Positions 50,696-59,909 of a stretch of 64,000 nucleotides of DNA are shown here, piece by piece. Positions within the stretch are counted from its first letter, which is position 1, and each line of letters opens with the position of its first letter. The stretch spans positions 1,072,492 to 1,136,491 of the forward strand of contig NZ_KN150731.1 in the NCBI RefSeq assembly GCF_000754805.1, given 5' to 3'. The notes beneath the pieces were generated by a model. That model was not told where the DNA came from. It saw only the letters and a program-made list of their open reading frames with translations, and did no database searches. Made by a program: the position numbers and the translations under genes. Origin of the DNA: Yersinia frederiksenii ATCC 33641. Its GTDB lineage: Bacteria > Pseudomonadota > Gammaproteobacteria > Enterobacterales > Enterobacteriaceae.

Positions 50696-51186
50696 ATCCA
50701 CGTAGAAAAAGCCGACTCTATCTGGCGATGGTCGTGCTGATCGGTATCGGTCTGACCGTCACATTGGTGCTGTATGCGCTACGTTCCAATATTGATCTGT
50801 TTTATACCCCAGGTGAAATTTTGCAGGGCAAAGGTGAACGCCATGAGAAACCGGAAATCGGCCAACGTTTACGTATTGGCGGCATGGTGATGCCGGGCTC
50901 AGTGAAACGCGACGATAAAACGTTGGAAATGAGCTTCAAAGTTTATGATGCACGTGGCGCAGTCACCGTGACCTACACCGGCATTTTGCCAGACCTGTTC
51001 CGTGAGGGGCAGGGCATAGTCGCACAAGGGGTATTTGCCGAAGGCAATACCATCAATGCGAAAGAAGTGTTGGCAAAGCATGATGAGAATTACACACCAC
51101 CGGAAGTGAAAGAGGCAATGAACGAAAACCATACTCGCCCGGCCGAAGCCTACAGCAGTGCTAACGGCGGGGGCAATGCCTCATGA
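50692..51186 (+). CDS. ccmE: Heme chaperone CcmE
   Basis: A 164-aa periplasmic protein anchored by an N-terminal membrane segment (residues ~8-29). The conserved [15 protein letters not shown] follows the anchor, and the covalent heme-binding residue is His130 in [13 protein letters not shown]. It carries heme from CcmC to CcmF/H. The start codon is GTG at 50692, overlapping the ccmD stop; this is the start that gives the family N-terminus MNPRRKSRL. Confidence 0.94.
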   Translation: MNPRRKSRLYLAMVVLIGIGLTVTLVLYALRSNIDLFYTPGEILQGKGERHEKPEIGQRLRIGGMVMPGSVKRDDKTLEMSFKVYDARGAVTVTYTGILPDLFREGQGIVAQGVFAEGNTINAKEVLAKHDENYTPPEVKEAMNENHTRPAEAYSSANGGGNAS

Positions 51187-53150
51187 TGCCTGAAATCGGC
51201 AGTTTTTTGTTGTGTCTGGCGCTGGCTATCTCGCTACTGCTGAGCCTATATCCGCAATGGGGCGCCGCGCGGCAGGATGCACGGATGATGGCAACCGGTA
51301 GGCCATTGACCTACGGAATGTTTGCCACTATTGCGCTGTCATTTATATGTCTTGTCTATGCGTTTGTAGTGAATGATTTTACTGTCTCTTATGTGGCGGC
51401 AAACTCGAATTCGCATTTGCCGGTTTACTTCCGGATTGCCGCAACATGGGGCGCGCATGAAGGGTCACTGCTGCTGTGGGTATTACTGCTCAGTTGTTGG
51501 TCACTGGCGGTGGCACTGTTTAGCCGTTCCATGCCAGATGATGCGGTAGCCCGTGTGTTATCCGTACTGGGGATGATTACTGGCGGTTTCCTGCTGTTTA
51601 TTATCCTGACCTCAAATCCGTTTAACCGCACCTTGCCGGACTTCCCGATTGATGGCAACGATTTGAACCCACTGTTGCAGGATGTGGGGCTGATTTTCCA
51701 TCCACCTCTGCTCTACATGGGGTACGTGGGATTCTCGGTGGCATTTGCATTTGCTATTGCTTCCTTGATGGCAGGTCGACTCGACAGTGCCTGGGCACGC
51801 TGGTCACGCCCGTGGACCCAAGCCGCATGGGTGTTCCTGACCATGGGCATCGTGCTCGGTTCGGCGTGGGCTTATTATGAACTGGGCTGGGGTGGTTGGT
51901 GGTTCTGGGATCCCGTTGAAAATGCGTCCTTTATGCCTTGGTTGGCAGGTACCGCGTTGATTCACTCACTGGCGGTGACCGAAAAACGCGGGACTTTTAA
52001 GGCCTGGACGGTATTGCTGGCAATCACCGCATTTTCTTTATGCCTGATGGGAACCTTCCTGGTGCGTTCTGGCGTGCTGGTTTCGGTGCACTCTTTTGCC
52101 TCTGACCCGGCGCGCGGCATGTTTATTCTGGCTTATCTGGTGATTGTTATCGGTGGCTCGTTGCTGCTGTATGCCGTCAAAGGTGCGCAGGTGCGCAGCC
52201 GTACTCAGCATGAAGTTTTCTCGCGCGAGACTTTCTTGCTCGGCAATAATGTGTTGTTGATTGCCGCCATGCTAGTGGTGCTATTAGGTACTTTGCTGCC
52301 ACTGGTGCACAAACAGTTGGGGCTGGGCAGTATCTCTATCGGCGAACCCTTCTTTAATACGATGTTTACCTGGCTAATGGCTCCGATGGCGCTATTAATG
52401 GGGATTGGGCCGCTGGTGCGCTGGCGTCGTGATGAACCGAGCAAGCTATGGAAGCGCTTGGGTGTCGCGCTGGTGGTCACCTTGCTATTGTCAATATGGG
52501 TGCCGTGGTTGCTGCAAGATACCATTGCCGGTATGACGGTAGTTGGGCTGATGATGGCTATCTGGGTGATCATCCTGACTTTGATGGAGTTGCACGAGCG
52601 TGCTACTCATCGCCATGGTTTCTGGCGGGGTTTGAGCCACCTTTCCCGTAGTCATTGGGGCATGGTACTGGGGCATCTTGGGGTGGCTGTCACCGTGATT
52701 GGCATCGCGTTTAGCCAGAATTACAGTGTAGAGCGAGATGTGCGCATGAAAGCCGGTGATAGTATAGATATCCACGATTATCACTTTGTATTCCGCGACG
52801 TTCACGATATTAAAGGGCCAAACTATACCGGCGGTGTCGGTATTATTGATGTCACTCGTAATGGCAAGCCGGAAGCCACCTTACATGCAGAAAAACGCTA
52901 TTACGCAGTGTCCCGTTCGATGATGACCGAAGCGGCTATTGACGGTGGTTTGACCCGTGATCTTTATGCTGCCTTGGGTGAAGAATTGGATGATGGTTCA
53001 TGGGCCGTACGTTTGTATTACAAGCCCTTTGTCCGTTGGATCTGGTATGGCGGAGTGTTTATGGCCATTGGCGGCATTTTCTGCATGCTCGATCCGCGTT
53101 ATCGGATGAGTAAAAAGTTAAAACGCGGCGCTGCATCGGAGGCTGAATAA
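51183..53150 (+). CDS. ccmF: Heme lyase subunit CcmF
   Basis: A 655-aa membrane protein with about fifteen segments. The WWD motif is [19 protein letters not shown], flanked by heme-ligand histidines (SLAVTEKRG region, SVHSFASDP). It joins heme from CcmE to apocytochrome c with CcmH/I. It overlaps ccmE (ATGA at 51183) and ccmG (TAATG at 53150). Length fits E. coli CcmF (647 aa). Confidence 0.95.
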   Translation: MMPEIGSFLLCLALAISLLLSLYPQWGAARQDARMMATGRPLTYGMFATIALSFICLVYAFVVNDFTVSYVAANSNSHLPVYFRIAATWGAHEGSLLLWVLLLSCWSLAVALFSRSMPDDAVARVLSVLGMITGGFLLFIILTSNPFNRTLPDFPIDGNDLNPLLQDVGLIFHPPLLYMGYVGFSVAFAFAIASLMAGRLDSAWARWSRPWTQAAWVFLTMGIVLGSAWAYYELGWGGWWFWDPVENASFMPWLAGTALIHSLAVTEKRGTFKAWTVLLAITAFSLCLMGTFLVRSGVLVSVHSFASDPARGMFILAYLVIVIGGSLLLYAVKGAQVRSRTQHEVFSRETFLLGNNVLLIAAMLVVLLGTLLPLVHKQLGLGSISIGEPFFNTMFTWLMAPMALLMGIGPLVRWRRDEPSKLWKRLGVALVVTLLLSIWVPWLLQDTIAGMTVVGLMMAIWVIILTLMELHERATHRHGFWRGLSHLSRSHWGMVLGHLGVAVTVIGIAFSQNYSVERDVRMKAGDSIDIHDYHFVFRDVHDIKGPNYTGGVGIIDVTRNGKPEATLHAEKRYYAVSRSMMTEAAIDGGLTRDLYAALGEELDDGSWAVRLYYKPFVRWIWYGGVFMAIGGIFCMLDPRYRMSKKLKRGAASEAE

Positions 53151-53716
53151 TGAAACCTCAAACTTCATTCAATAAGCTGATGTTTATTCCTTTGGTGCTG
53201 TTTTTACTGCTGGTTATCGCTTTCTTAGTGCAATTAACCCGTAATGCCAATGGCGATGACCCGACAATGTTGGAGTCGGCGCTGATTGGTAAATCGGTAC
53301 CGACTTTTAAACTGGAATCACTGGAACAACCGGGGAAAACGTTTGACCAGGCGATATTGCATGATGGTCAGCCGATGCTGCTTAACGTCTGGGCGACTTG
53401 GTGTCCAACGTGCCGGGCTGAGCATCAATATTTGAATAAGCTGGCAGCACAGGGCATCCGCGTAGTCGGCCTAAATTACAAAGACGATCGCAGCAAAGCG
53501 GTGCAGTGGCTCAACTCGCTAGGTAACCCTTACGCTCTCAGTTTGTATGATGGTGATGGCATGCTGGGTCTTGATCTTGGTGTGTATGGTGCGCCGGAAA
53601 CCTTCTTGATCGACGGTCAGGGCATTATCCGTTACCGCCATGCTGGCGATCTCAATGATCGGGTGTGGCAGCAAGAAATTCTGCCGCTCTATAAAAAGTA
53701 TCAGGGGGGCGCATGA
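53150..53716 (+). CDS. dsbE: Thiol:disulfide oxidoreductase DsbE/CcmG
   Basis: A 188-aa thioredoxin-fold protein anchored by an N-terminal membrane helix (LMFIPLVLFLLLVIAFLVQL). The active site is WCPTC in VWATWCPTCRAEH. GAPETFLIDGQGIIRYRHAG is the cis-Pro loop region of the family. It keeps apocytochrome c CXXCH thiols reduced in the periplasm. It overlaps ccmF and ccmH. Confidence 0.94.
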   Translation: MKPQTSFNKLMFIPLVLFLLLVIAFLVQLTRNANGDDPTMLESALIGKSVPTFKLESLEQPGKTFDQAILHDGQPMLLNVWATWCPTCRAEHQYLNKLAAQGIRVVGLNYKDDRSKAVQWLNSLGNPYALSLYDGDGMLGLDLGVYGAPETFLIDGQGIIRYRHAGDLNDRVWQQEILPLYKKYQGGA

Positions 53717-54207
53717 GACTCTTTAGTTTAGCTCTCGGCTTGATATTAAGCTGGGGGGCATTTGCCGCCATCGATACCTACACTTTTAGCTCCGTGACGC
53801 AAGAACAGCAGTATCGTGAGCTGACCGAGCAGCTGCGTTGCCCTAAGTGCCAAAACAATAGCATTGCAGATTCCAATGCCATTATTGCCGCTGATATGCG
53901 CGGCAAAGTGTATGAACTGCAACAACAGGGTAAATCCAAACAGCAAATTATTGATTATATGGTGGTCCGATACGGCAACTTCGTCACTTATGAGCCGCCA
54001 GTGACTCCCGCCACGCTAATTCTATGGGTTGGGCCAGCATTGTTTGTTTTGATAGGTGCGGTGGCGGTGGTATTGCGCGCCCGACGGCGGGTAGAGAAAG
54101 AAGCCCCACTTTCAACTCAGGAGCAGCAAAGGTTACAAAACCTACTAGCTTCAGAGGAAAAAACCACCCGGAATCAACAAGAACAGACTAACAGGAAACA
54201 ACCATAA
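53713..54207 (+). CDS. ccmH: Cytochrome c maturation protein CcmH (short form)
   Basis: A 164-aa protein with signal peptide (LFSLALGLILSWGAFA), the redox motif LRCPKCQNNSIADSNAIIAADMR, and one membrane helix (LILWVGPALFVLIGAVAVVL) followed by a charged tail. It corresponds to the N-terminal half of the fused E. coli CcmH; the rest is the next gene (ccmI). It reduces or holds apocytochrome c for heme attachment. It overlaps dsbE by ATGA and ccmI by one base. Confidence 0.94.
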   Translation: MRLFSLALGLILSWGAFAAIDTYTFSSVTQEQQYRELTEQLRCPKCQNNSIADSNAIIAADMRGKVYELQQQGKSKQQIIDYMVVRYGNFVTYEPPVTPATLILWVGPALFVLIGAVAVVLRARRRVEKEAPLSTQEQQRLQNLLASEEKTTRNQQEQTNRKQP

Positions 54208-55427
54208 TGGCTTTTTGGCTAGTAGTGATTATTTTACTGGTGGTTGCAGGTGCCTTGTTGGTCATTCCGGTGATGCGACAAAAGACCGACCTCCAAGTGA
54301 CGACTCGTGATGAGCTGAATAAGGCCATCTACCAAGACCGTTTATCCGAACTGGCAGCAGATGAGGCACAGGGTGTGATCGCGCAGCAACCTGAATTGAT
54401 TCAGGAGCTGCAACAGAACCTGTTAACGGATATTCCACAGCAATCATCTGAAGAGGTCAGCCCGATCAACCGTTGGGCTCTATTACCCGGAGTGGTGATT
54501 CTGGTGGTGGTCTCGGTGGGACTATATCTGAAAACAGGAGGGTTATCTCAAGTACAGGCCTGGCATCAGGTTGAGGCACAAATGCCCGAATTACGTGCTC
54601 GTGTTGCTAATGAACGGGCTGAGCCTCTGACCATGGAGGAAGTTGCGCGTCTGGGATTGGGGTTACGGACTTCTTTACAGCAAGACGCTGGTAACGTTAA
54701 TGACTGGATGGTACTGGGTCGGGTCGGAATGGCGCTAAATAATGCTACCACCGCAACACAAGCTTTTGCTAAAGCTTACCAGTTGGCACCCGATAATGAT
54801 GATGTCAGATTTGGTTATGCTGAAGTGCTGACTCGCTCCAATGATCCACAGGATAATCAACTGGCAACTCGGATGCTGCGAACGATTGTGGGTCAGGATC
54901 ACAGCAATTTGCGCGCCATGAGTTTATTAGCTTTTAATGCTTTTGAGCAGGGCGATTTTAAACAAGCCATTGGCGCGTGGGAAGTTATGCTAAAATTGCT
55001 GCCTGCTGGTGATTCGCGGATAGAAGTGATAAAACGCAGTATTGCACAAGCCAAATCACAGGCAGGGCAGGAAACAGCTACACTGAGAATAGAGGTTTCA
55101 CTCTCATCTGATGCTGCCCAGAAGCTGCCACAACAGGGAATGCTGGTTATCTCGGTAACGGATGGAGCAAATCCGGTACCGGTTGCTGTGAAACAATTGC
55201 CGTTGAGCCGGTTTCCACTATCAGTGGTGCTGGATGACAGTAATGCCATGATGCCGGAGCGGTTGCTCTCGTCTTTGCAGCAGGTGAATGTACGTGCACG
55301 TATCTCGCTGGATGGTACAGCCAATTCGCAGTCGGGTGACTGGTTTGGTGAAAGTGGCGTGCAGAATTTTGGCGGGAAAGAGCAACCTCAGACTATTCAT
55401 GTTCAGATAAACAAACAGATCCCTTAA
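54207..55427 (+). CDS. ccmI: Cytochrome c maturation protein CcmI (TPR)
   Basis: A 406-aa protein. Two membrane helices lie at about residues 4-22 and 92-110; the periplasmic part has TPR repeats (DWMVLGRVGMALNNATTATQAFAKAYQLAPDN, AMSLLAFNAFEQGDFKQAIGAWEVMLKLLP). It chaperones apocytochrome c to the CcmFH lyase. In E. coli this part is fused to CcmH, whereas here it is separate. It is last in the ccm operon; mlaA starts 36 bp later on the same strand. Confidence 0.92.
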   Translation: MAFWLVVIILLVVAGALLVIPVMRQKTDLQVTTRDELNKAIYQDRLSELAADEAQGVIAQQPELIQELQQNLLTDIPQQSSEEVSPINRWALLPGVVILVVVSVGLYLKTGGLSQVQAWHQVEAQMPELRARVANERAEPLTMEEVARLGLGLRTSLQQDAGNVNDWMVLGRVGMALNNATTATQAFAKAYQLAPDNDDVRFGYAEVLTRSNDPQDNQLATRMLRTIVGQDHSNLRAMSLLAFNAFEQGDFKQAIGAWEVMLKLLPAGDSRIEVIKRSIAQAKSQAGQETATLRIEVSLSSDAAQKLPQQGMLVISVTDGANPVPVAVKQLPLSRFPLSVVLDDSNAMMPERLLSSLQQVNVRARISLDGTANSQSGDWFGESGVQNFGGKEQPQTIHVQINKQIP

Positions 55428-55463
55428 CAATAAGGGGCTGGAAAGAATTTCATGGAGAAAGAT

Positions 55464-56228
55464 ATGAACTACCGCCTGATCGGGCTAACTTTTGCAACCG
55501 TACTGTTAGTAGGGTGTGCCAGTAGCTCACCGGATCACATGGAGCAGGGCCGCTCAGATCCATTGGAAGGTTTTAACCGGGCAATGTTCAATTTCAACTA
55601 TGAGGTTCTTGACCCTTATATTGTGCGCCCGGTTGCGGTTGTCTGGCGTGATTATGTGCCTCAGCCGGCACGTAATGGGACGAGTAACTTCTTGAGTAAC
55701 CTTGAAGAGCCAGCCAGCATGGTTAACAGCTTCTTGGTGGGTGATCCGTACAACGCCATGAAGCATTTTAACCGTTTCTTCCTGAATACGCTTCTGGGGA
55801 TGGGCGGCTTAATTGATGTGGCCAGCATGGCGAACCCGAAACTGGCGAAGCAAGTCCCTCATCGTTTTGGTTCTACACTCGGTCACTATAATGTGGGCTA
55901 CGGGCCATATGTTGTTTTGCCCGCTTATGGCAGCTTTACGATTCGTGAAGATGGCGGTAATGCGGCTGATTACGTCTATCCGGTACTGAGCTATTTAACC
56001 TTCTGGATGTCAGCAGGTAAATGGGTGCTCGAAGGGGTTGAAACGCGTGCGCAGCTATTGGATTCCGATGGTTTGTTACGTAACTCTTCAGATCCGTATC
56101 TGATGGTACGAGAGGCTTATTTCCAGCGCAATGATTTCCTGGCAAGTGGCGGTCAGCTAAAACCAGAAGTGAATTCCAATGCTCAAGCCATCCAAGGTGA
56201 CTTGGAAAGTATCGATTCAGCAAACTGA
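55464..56228 (+). CDS. mlaA: Outer-membrane lipoprotein MlaA (VacJ)
   Basis: A 254-aa lipoprotein: signal MNYRLIGLTFATVLLVGC with lipobox LVGC, then the MlaA body (DPLEGFNRAMFNFNYEVLDPYIVRPVA, YGPYVVLPAYGSFTIREDGG). It removes misplaced phospholipids from the outer leaflet of the outer membrane together with porins and MlaC. The start at 55464 has GGAG six bases before; ATG 55452 lacks a good site. Length is near E. coli (251 aa). The ccm operon is directly upstream, so some read-through is possible. Confidence 0.93.
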   Translation: MNYRLIGLTFATVLLVGCASSSPDHMEQGRSDPLEGFNRAMFNFNYEVLDPYIVRPVAVVWRDYVPQPARNGTSNFLSNLEEPASMVNSFLVGDPYNAMKHFNRFFLNTLLGMGGLIDVASMANPKLAKQVPHRFGSTLGHYNVGYGPYVVLPAYGSFTIREDGGNAADYVYPVLSYLTFWMSAGKWVLEGVETRAQLLDSDGLLRNSSDPYLMVREAYFQRNDFLASGGQLKPEVNSNAQAIQGDLESIDSAN

Positions 56229-56253
56229 TAATTGACTTCAGATAGCAACATAA

Positions 56254-56279
56254 AAAAAAGCGCCGAAAGGCGCTTTTTT
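56254..56279. terminator. Bidirectional terminator between mlaA and fadL
   Basis: AAAAAAGCGCC and GGCGCTTTTTT pair around GAAA between the convergent genes; both strands carry U tracts. Confidence 0.92.
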
Positions 56280-56308
56280 GTCGGCAAGAGTATTGCCAAT
56301 ACTGACGC

Positions 56309-57574
56309 TTAGAAAGCGTAGTTGAAGTTTACGCCATACAGCAGTGCAGTACCTTTAGAGTCGAACTCATAGGTCGTACCACCCAATGCTGCTGGGGTTT
56401 TTTCCGTAATATGAACGTTCTGGCCGTGCATATAGGAAATACCAACGTCAACTGAGGCATCTTTGTTGAAGGCGTAAGTGGTACCCGCACTGATCCAGAA
56501 ACGGTCTTGGTCTGGGATTGAAATGGTGCGGTTATCCGCTGGAACCGGGCTATCATCGAAGGCGATACCGGTACGGAATGTCCAGTTATCATCATAATAA
56601 TAGGTGGTACCCAACGCGATACGGTAAGCATCCTTGAAGCCTTCTTGCTTCTCGAACAGGGTTTGACCGTTAGTTCCGGTGGCTTTCAGCTCTTTAAACT
56701 GGCTCCAACTGGTATAGGCCATGCTGTAGTGAATCGCCCACTGTGGTGCCACACGGTTGTAGCCGGACACTTCCCACACTTCTGGTAGATTCAGAGTCAA
56801 CGCACCCGGAATAACCGCGCCACCGGTGCCGCGTGGTGGTGGTAACTGGCTGCTGAAATCGCCATCAAAGTCGATTTTCACTTTTGAACGATAGGTTAAG
56901 CTGTAGCGGTTTTCTTTATCCACTTCATACAGAACGCCGGCATTCCAACCATAGCCCCACTTTGTCCCTTCCATGCGGGTCACTTCGGTACTGTTTGGTA
57001 TAACTCCACGACCCGCTTCACCGATATGTCGTACAATTTTCGCATCGGCATAAACCGCATTGAAGCCCAGACCGAAGCTGAAGTTTTCATTCAGACGATA
57101 AGCGGTACTCAGATTGAGGTTTGCAGTTTTCAGGTCAGTCTCGCCACCCAAAGAACCGGCAACATAGTCATCATTAAACTCGGTCGCCAAACCGTAGTTT
57201 GAAGTGCCAGAGGCACCGATTGCCCATTGCTCATTTAGCGGCATAATAAAGTGAATATTCGGGATCCACTCGGATGGCGCGATATTTTTGGCATTAGTAC
57301 TTTTGCCACTTGGCGATGTCCCGCTGATATCAACATCTGGGTCAACATAAACGAAGCCACCAGAGAAGGACGGGCGGTCAAACAGAGTCATTGCGGCGGG
57401 GTTGCGGCTACCAACAGAAGCATTGTCAGCAACAGCGCCTTCACCAGAGAAAGAGCGGCCCAATGCAGCAGCTGAATATTCATTCAACTGGAAACCGGCC
57501 GCAGAAACGTTTGAAGAGATTAATGCTACTGCAGCTGCCAGAGCTGATCGGGTAAACAGGTTTTTCTGGTTCAT
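56309..57574 (-). CDS. fadL: Long-chain fatty acid outer-membrane transporter FadL
   Basis: A 421-aa barrel protein. Signal peptide [25 protein letters not shown], then [37 protein letters not shown], the FadL plug region. It ends in Phe (GVNFNYAF) as barrel proteins do. It takes up long-chain fatty acids for the FadIJ and aerobic beta-oxidation enzymes. ATG 57574 is preferred over 57580 (GAGGT precedes both). Two FadR-like boxes lie 70-120 bp upstream. Confidence 0.93.
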   Translation of the reverse strand: MNQKNLFTRSALAAAVALISSNVSAAGFQLNEYSAAALGRSFSGEGAVADNASVGSRNPAAMTLFDRPSFSGGFVYVDPDVDISGTSPSGKSTNAKNIAPSEWIPNIHFIMPLNEQWAIGASGTSNYGLATEFNDDYVAGSLGGETDLKTANLNLSTAYRLNENFSFGLGFNAVYADAKIVRHIGEAGRGVIPNSTEVTRMEGTKWGYGWNAGVLYEVDKENRYSLTYRSKVKIDFDGDFSSQLPPPRGTGGAVIPGALTLNLPEVWEVSGYNRVAPQWAIHYSMAYTSWSQFKELKATGTNGQTLFEKQEGFKDAYRIALGTTYYYDDNWTFRTGIAFDDSPVPADNRTISIPDQDRFWISAGTTYAFNKDASVDVGISYMHGQNVHITEKTPAALGGTTYEFDSKGTALLYGVNFNYAF

Positions 57575-57643
57575 GACCAAAACCTCATTGTTTTAATTAA
57601 TGTTACATACCGTAACAAGAGAATGCGGGATTGTAGAGTCCGT

Positions 57644-57660
57644 TATCGGTCAGACAAAGC
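57644..57660. promoter_or_regulatory. Possible FadR box (weak) upstream of fadL
   Basis: TATCGGTCAGACAAAGC keeps the central GGTC-N-GAC of the FadR site but has a poor right arm. It lies between fadL and the stronger box. Confidence 0.4.
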
Positions 57661-57676
57661 AGACCAGTGGCTGAAG

Positions 57677-57693
57677 TATAGGTCCGACCTGTA
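57677..57693. promoter_or_regulatory. FadR box upstream of fadL
   Basis: TATAGGTCCGACCTGTA matches the FadR site core TGGTCNGACCNGT well. It lies 103 bp before the fadL start, as for the two FadR sites described for E. coli fadL. Confidence 0.62.
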
Positions 57694-57994
57694 GCAGTGT
57701 TGCAAGTATGTTTTAGGATTTGTTCAGTTTTGATTGCAAAAAATAGACACAGTTAACAAAAAACTCACAATTTAGTATCAACTGATACAATATTGATTAG
57801 CGAACAAACAATTTGACTGTGATTTCCATCACTAAATAGGCCTTTAAACAGTAAGTCCTAGTTCCAAGTGACCGACGAGAGTAAAATAAGGGATAGAGAA
57901 AATATTTTGGTTTTATGCCTTATTTTTGTGCTGTTTGCGCTACTAGATAGGCAATTTGCACCTATTTTGAAATATCCGTTGAGGAGAATTGAAG

Positions 57995-58291
57995 ATGTCA
58001 GATGCAATTAATCGCTGTAGTGCTGAAGAAACTGCGGCTTGCTGTTGTGTAGATGTTGGCACTGTAATGGACAATACTGACTGCACCGCATCCTACAGCT
58101 GTGTATTCGAAAACCGTGCTGAAGCTGAAGCCATGCTGAAAATGCTGACTGAAAAAGCACGTGCTGTTGAGTCCGAACCTTGTCTTATCGAGCATAAGCT
58201 AGAAGAAACTGAAGGCGGTGTGCGCCTGACTATCGATTTTACTTTTGCCTGCCAGGCAGAAACCATGATTTTCCAGTTAGGCCTGCGTTAA
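57995..58291 (+). CDS. yfcZ: YfcZ/YiiS-family protein (DUF406)
   Basis: A 98-aa Cys-rich protein, MSDAINRCSAEETAACCCVDVGTVMDN, with the DUF406 body ending in TFACQAETMIFQLGLR. It is soluble and short, and its place between fadL and fadI matches E. coli yfcZ. Function is unknown. GAGGAG lies eight bases before ATG 57995; a TTG six bases earlier is in frame but unlikely. Confidence 0.9.
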   Translation: MSDAINRCSAEETAACCCVDVGTVMDNTDCTASYSCVFENRAEAEAMLKMLTEKARAVESEPCLIEHKLEETEGGVRLTIDFTFACQAETMIFQLGLR

Positions 58292-58335
58292 TTTACACTG
58301 GCTGCTGAGTTACTTAGGTAAGCTAAGTCACTATC

Positions 58336-58367
58336 AAACGCGGAGCATTTTGCTTCGCGTTTCTTTT
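58336..58367 (+). terminator. Terminator after yfcZ
   Basis: AAACGCGGAGCA pairs with TGCTTCGCGTTT (one mismatch) around TTT, followed by CTTTTG. Confidence 0.75.
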
Positions 58368-58535
58368 GTTACTATTTCCTCCGTAAATTTATTACATTAG
58401 ATTCATTATCCCCACACGGGTTATCCGCTCTTCAGCTCAGTCTCCCACTCTTTTTTATTCCTAAAAGTTGCTCCTGCTCTCACTTTCCTGCTCTATAGGT
58501 TTACCAAATGTAAATGTTTAGTTAACAATCATTAG

Positions 58536-58552
58536 ATCAGGTCTGACCTGTT
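58536..58552. promoter_or_regulatory. FadR box upstream of fadI
   Basis: ATCAGGTCTGACCTGTT matches the 17-bp FadR consensus AACTGGTCNGACCNGTT at all but about two positions. It lies 47 bp before fadI, where bound FadR would block the promoter. Confidence 0.8.
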
Positions 58553-58598
58553 ATTTGTTATGCTTTAATAGAAGCCATTTTATTTATCAGGAGCGTTT

Positions 58599-59909
58599 AT
58601 GAGTAAGCCATTACCGCTAGTGACGCGTCAGGGCGATCGCATTGCAATCGTAAGCGGCCTGCGGACCCCTTTTGCCAAGCAGGCAACTGCTTATCATGGC
58701 GTGCCCGCTGTAGATTTAGGCAAAATTGTGGTCAGTGAGTTATTGGCCAGAAGTGGCGTTGCTCCTGAGTTAATTGATCAACTGGTGTTTGGTCAGGTGG
58801 TACAAATGCCTGAAGCGCCTAATATCGCTCGCGAAATCGTGCTGGGAACCGGCATGAGTGTGCATACCGATGCTTACAGTGTCTCGCGTGCCTGCGCGAC
58901 CAGCTTTCAAGCCGTTGCCAATGTTGCAGAAAGTATTATTGCCGGTTCGGTGACGGTAGCAATCGCCGGCGGCGCGGACTCTTCTTCCGTCTTGCCGATT
59001 GGTGTCAGTAAAGCACTGGCGCGAACCTTGGTTGACGTAAATAAAGCCCGAACCTTATCCCAACGCTTGAAGTTATTCAGCCGGTTAAAATTACGCGACT
59101 TACTTCCTGTTGCGCCAGCGGTAGCCGAATACTCAACCGGTCTACGCATGGGGGATACGGCCGAACAAATGGCAAAAACCTATGGTATCAGTCGTGAGGA
59201 CCAAGATGCTTTAGCATTACGTTCTCATCAAATGGCGGCACAAGCTTGGCAACAGGGATTATTGCAAGATGAGGTCATGACGGCTTATATCCCACCTTAT
59301 CGTGATGCTATCGCCGAAGATAATAATATCCGTAAAGACTCCACCATGGCGCAATATGCCAAATTACGTCCGGCGTTTGACCGCAAACACGGCAGTGTTA
59401 CGGCGGCGAACAGTACGCCGCTGACCGACGGTGCGGCTGCAGTGATGATGATGAGTGAATCAAAGGCCAAAGAGTTGGGTTTACCGCCTTTGGGCTATCT
59501 ACGCAGTTTTGCATTTTCGGCCATTGATGTCTGGCAAGATATGCTGTTAGGCCCCTCTTATGCCACGCCACTGGCGCTGGACCGCGCTGGTATTACCCTG
59601 GCTGATCTGACTCTTATTGATATGCATGAAGCATTTGCCGCGCAAACCTTGGCTAATTTGAAAATGTTTGCCAGCGACAGTTTTGCACGTGAAAAATTGG
59701 GACGAAGTCAGGCGATTGGTGAAGTCGATATGAGTAAATTCAACGTATTAGGTGGCTCAATTGCTTATGGTCACCCCTTTGCGGCAACCGGCGCGCGCAT
59801 GATTACTCAGACACTTAATGAATTGCGTCGCCGCGGTGGTGGGTTAGGGTTAACAACAGCATGTGCGGCGGGCGGCTTAGGTGCCGCGATGATTTTGGAG
59901 GTGGAATAA
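58599..59909 (+). CDS. fadI: 3-ketoacyl-CoA thiolase FadI
   Basis: A 436-aa thiolase. The nucleophile cysteine is in [16 protein letters not shown]; the C-terminal [17 protein letters not shown] and [16 protein letters not shown] carry the catalytic His and second Cys. It performs the last step of anaerobic beta-oxidation, forming acetyl-CoA in complex with FadJ. Length equals E. coli FadI (436 aa). It overlaps fadJ (TAATG). Confidence 0.95.
   Translation: MSKPLPLVTRQGDRIAIVSGLRTPFAKQATAYHGVPAVDLGKIVVSELLARSGVAPELIDQLVFGQVVQMPEAPNIAREIVLGTGMSVHTDAYSVSRACATSFQAVANVAESIIAGSVTVAIAGGADSSSVLPIGVSKALARTLVDVNKARTLSQRLKLFSRLKLRDLLPVAPAVAEYSTGLRMGDTAEQMAKTYGISREDQDALALRSHQMAAQAWQQGLLQDEVMTAYIPPYRDAIAEDNNIRKDSTMAQYAKLRPAFDRKHGSVTAANSTPLTDGAAAVMMMSESKAKELGLPPLGYLRSFAFSAIDVWQDMLLGPSYATPLALDRAGITLADLTLIDMHEAFAAQTLANLKMFASDSFAREKLGRSQAIGEVDMSKFNVLGGSIAYGHPFAATGARMITQTLNELRRRGGGLGLTTACAAGGLGAAMILEVE

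Larger units (their letters stand above)
57575..57994. other. Divergent intergenic region fadL-yfcZ
   Basis: These 420 bases hold the two FadR-like boxes on the fadL side and AT-rich promoter DNA on the yfcZ side, with GAGGAG just before yfcZ. No gene is seen. Confidence 0.6.
58292..58598. other. Intergenic region yfcZ-fadI
   Basis: These 307 bases contain the yfcZ terminator and, near the right end, a strong FadR-like box and the fadI promoter. No gene is seen. Confidence 0.6.
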
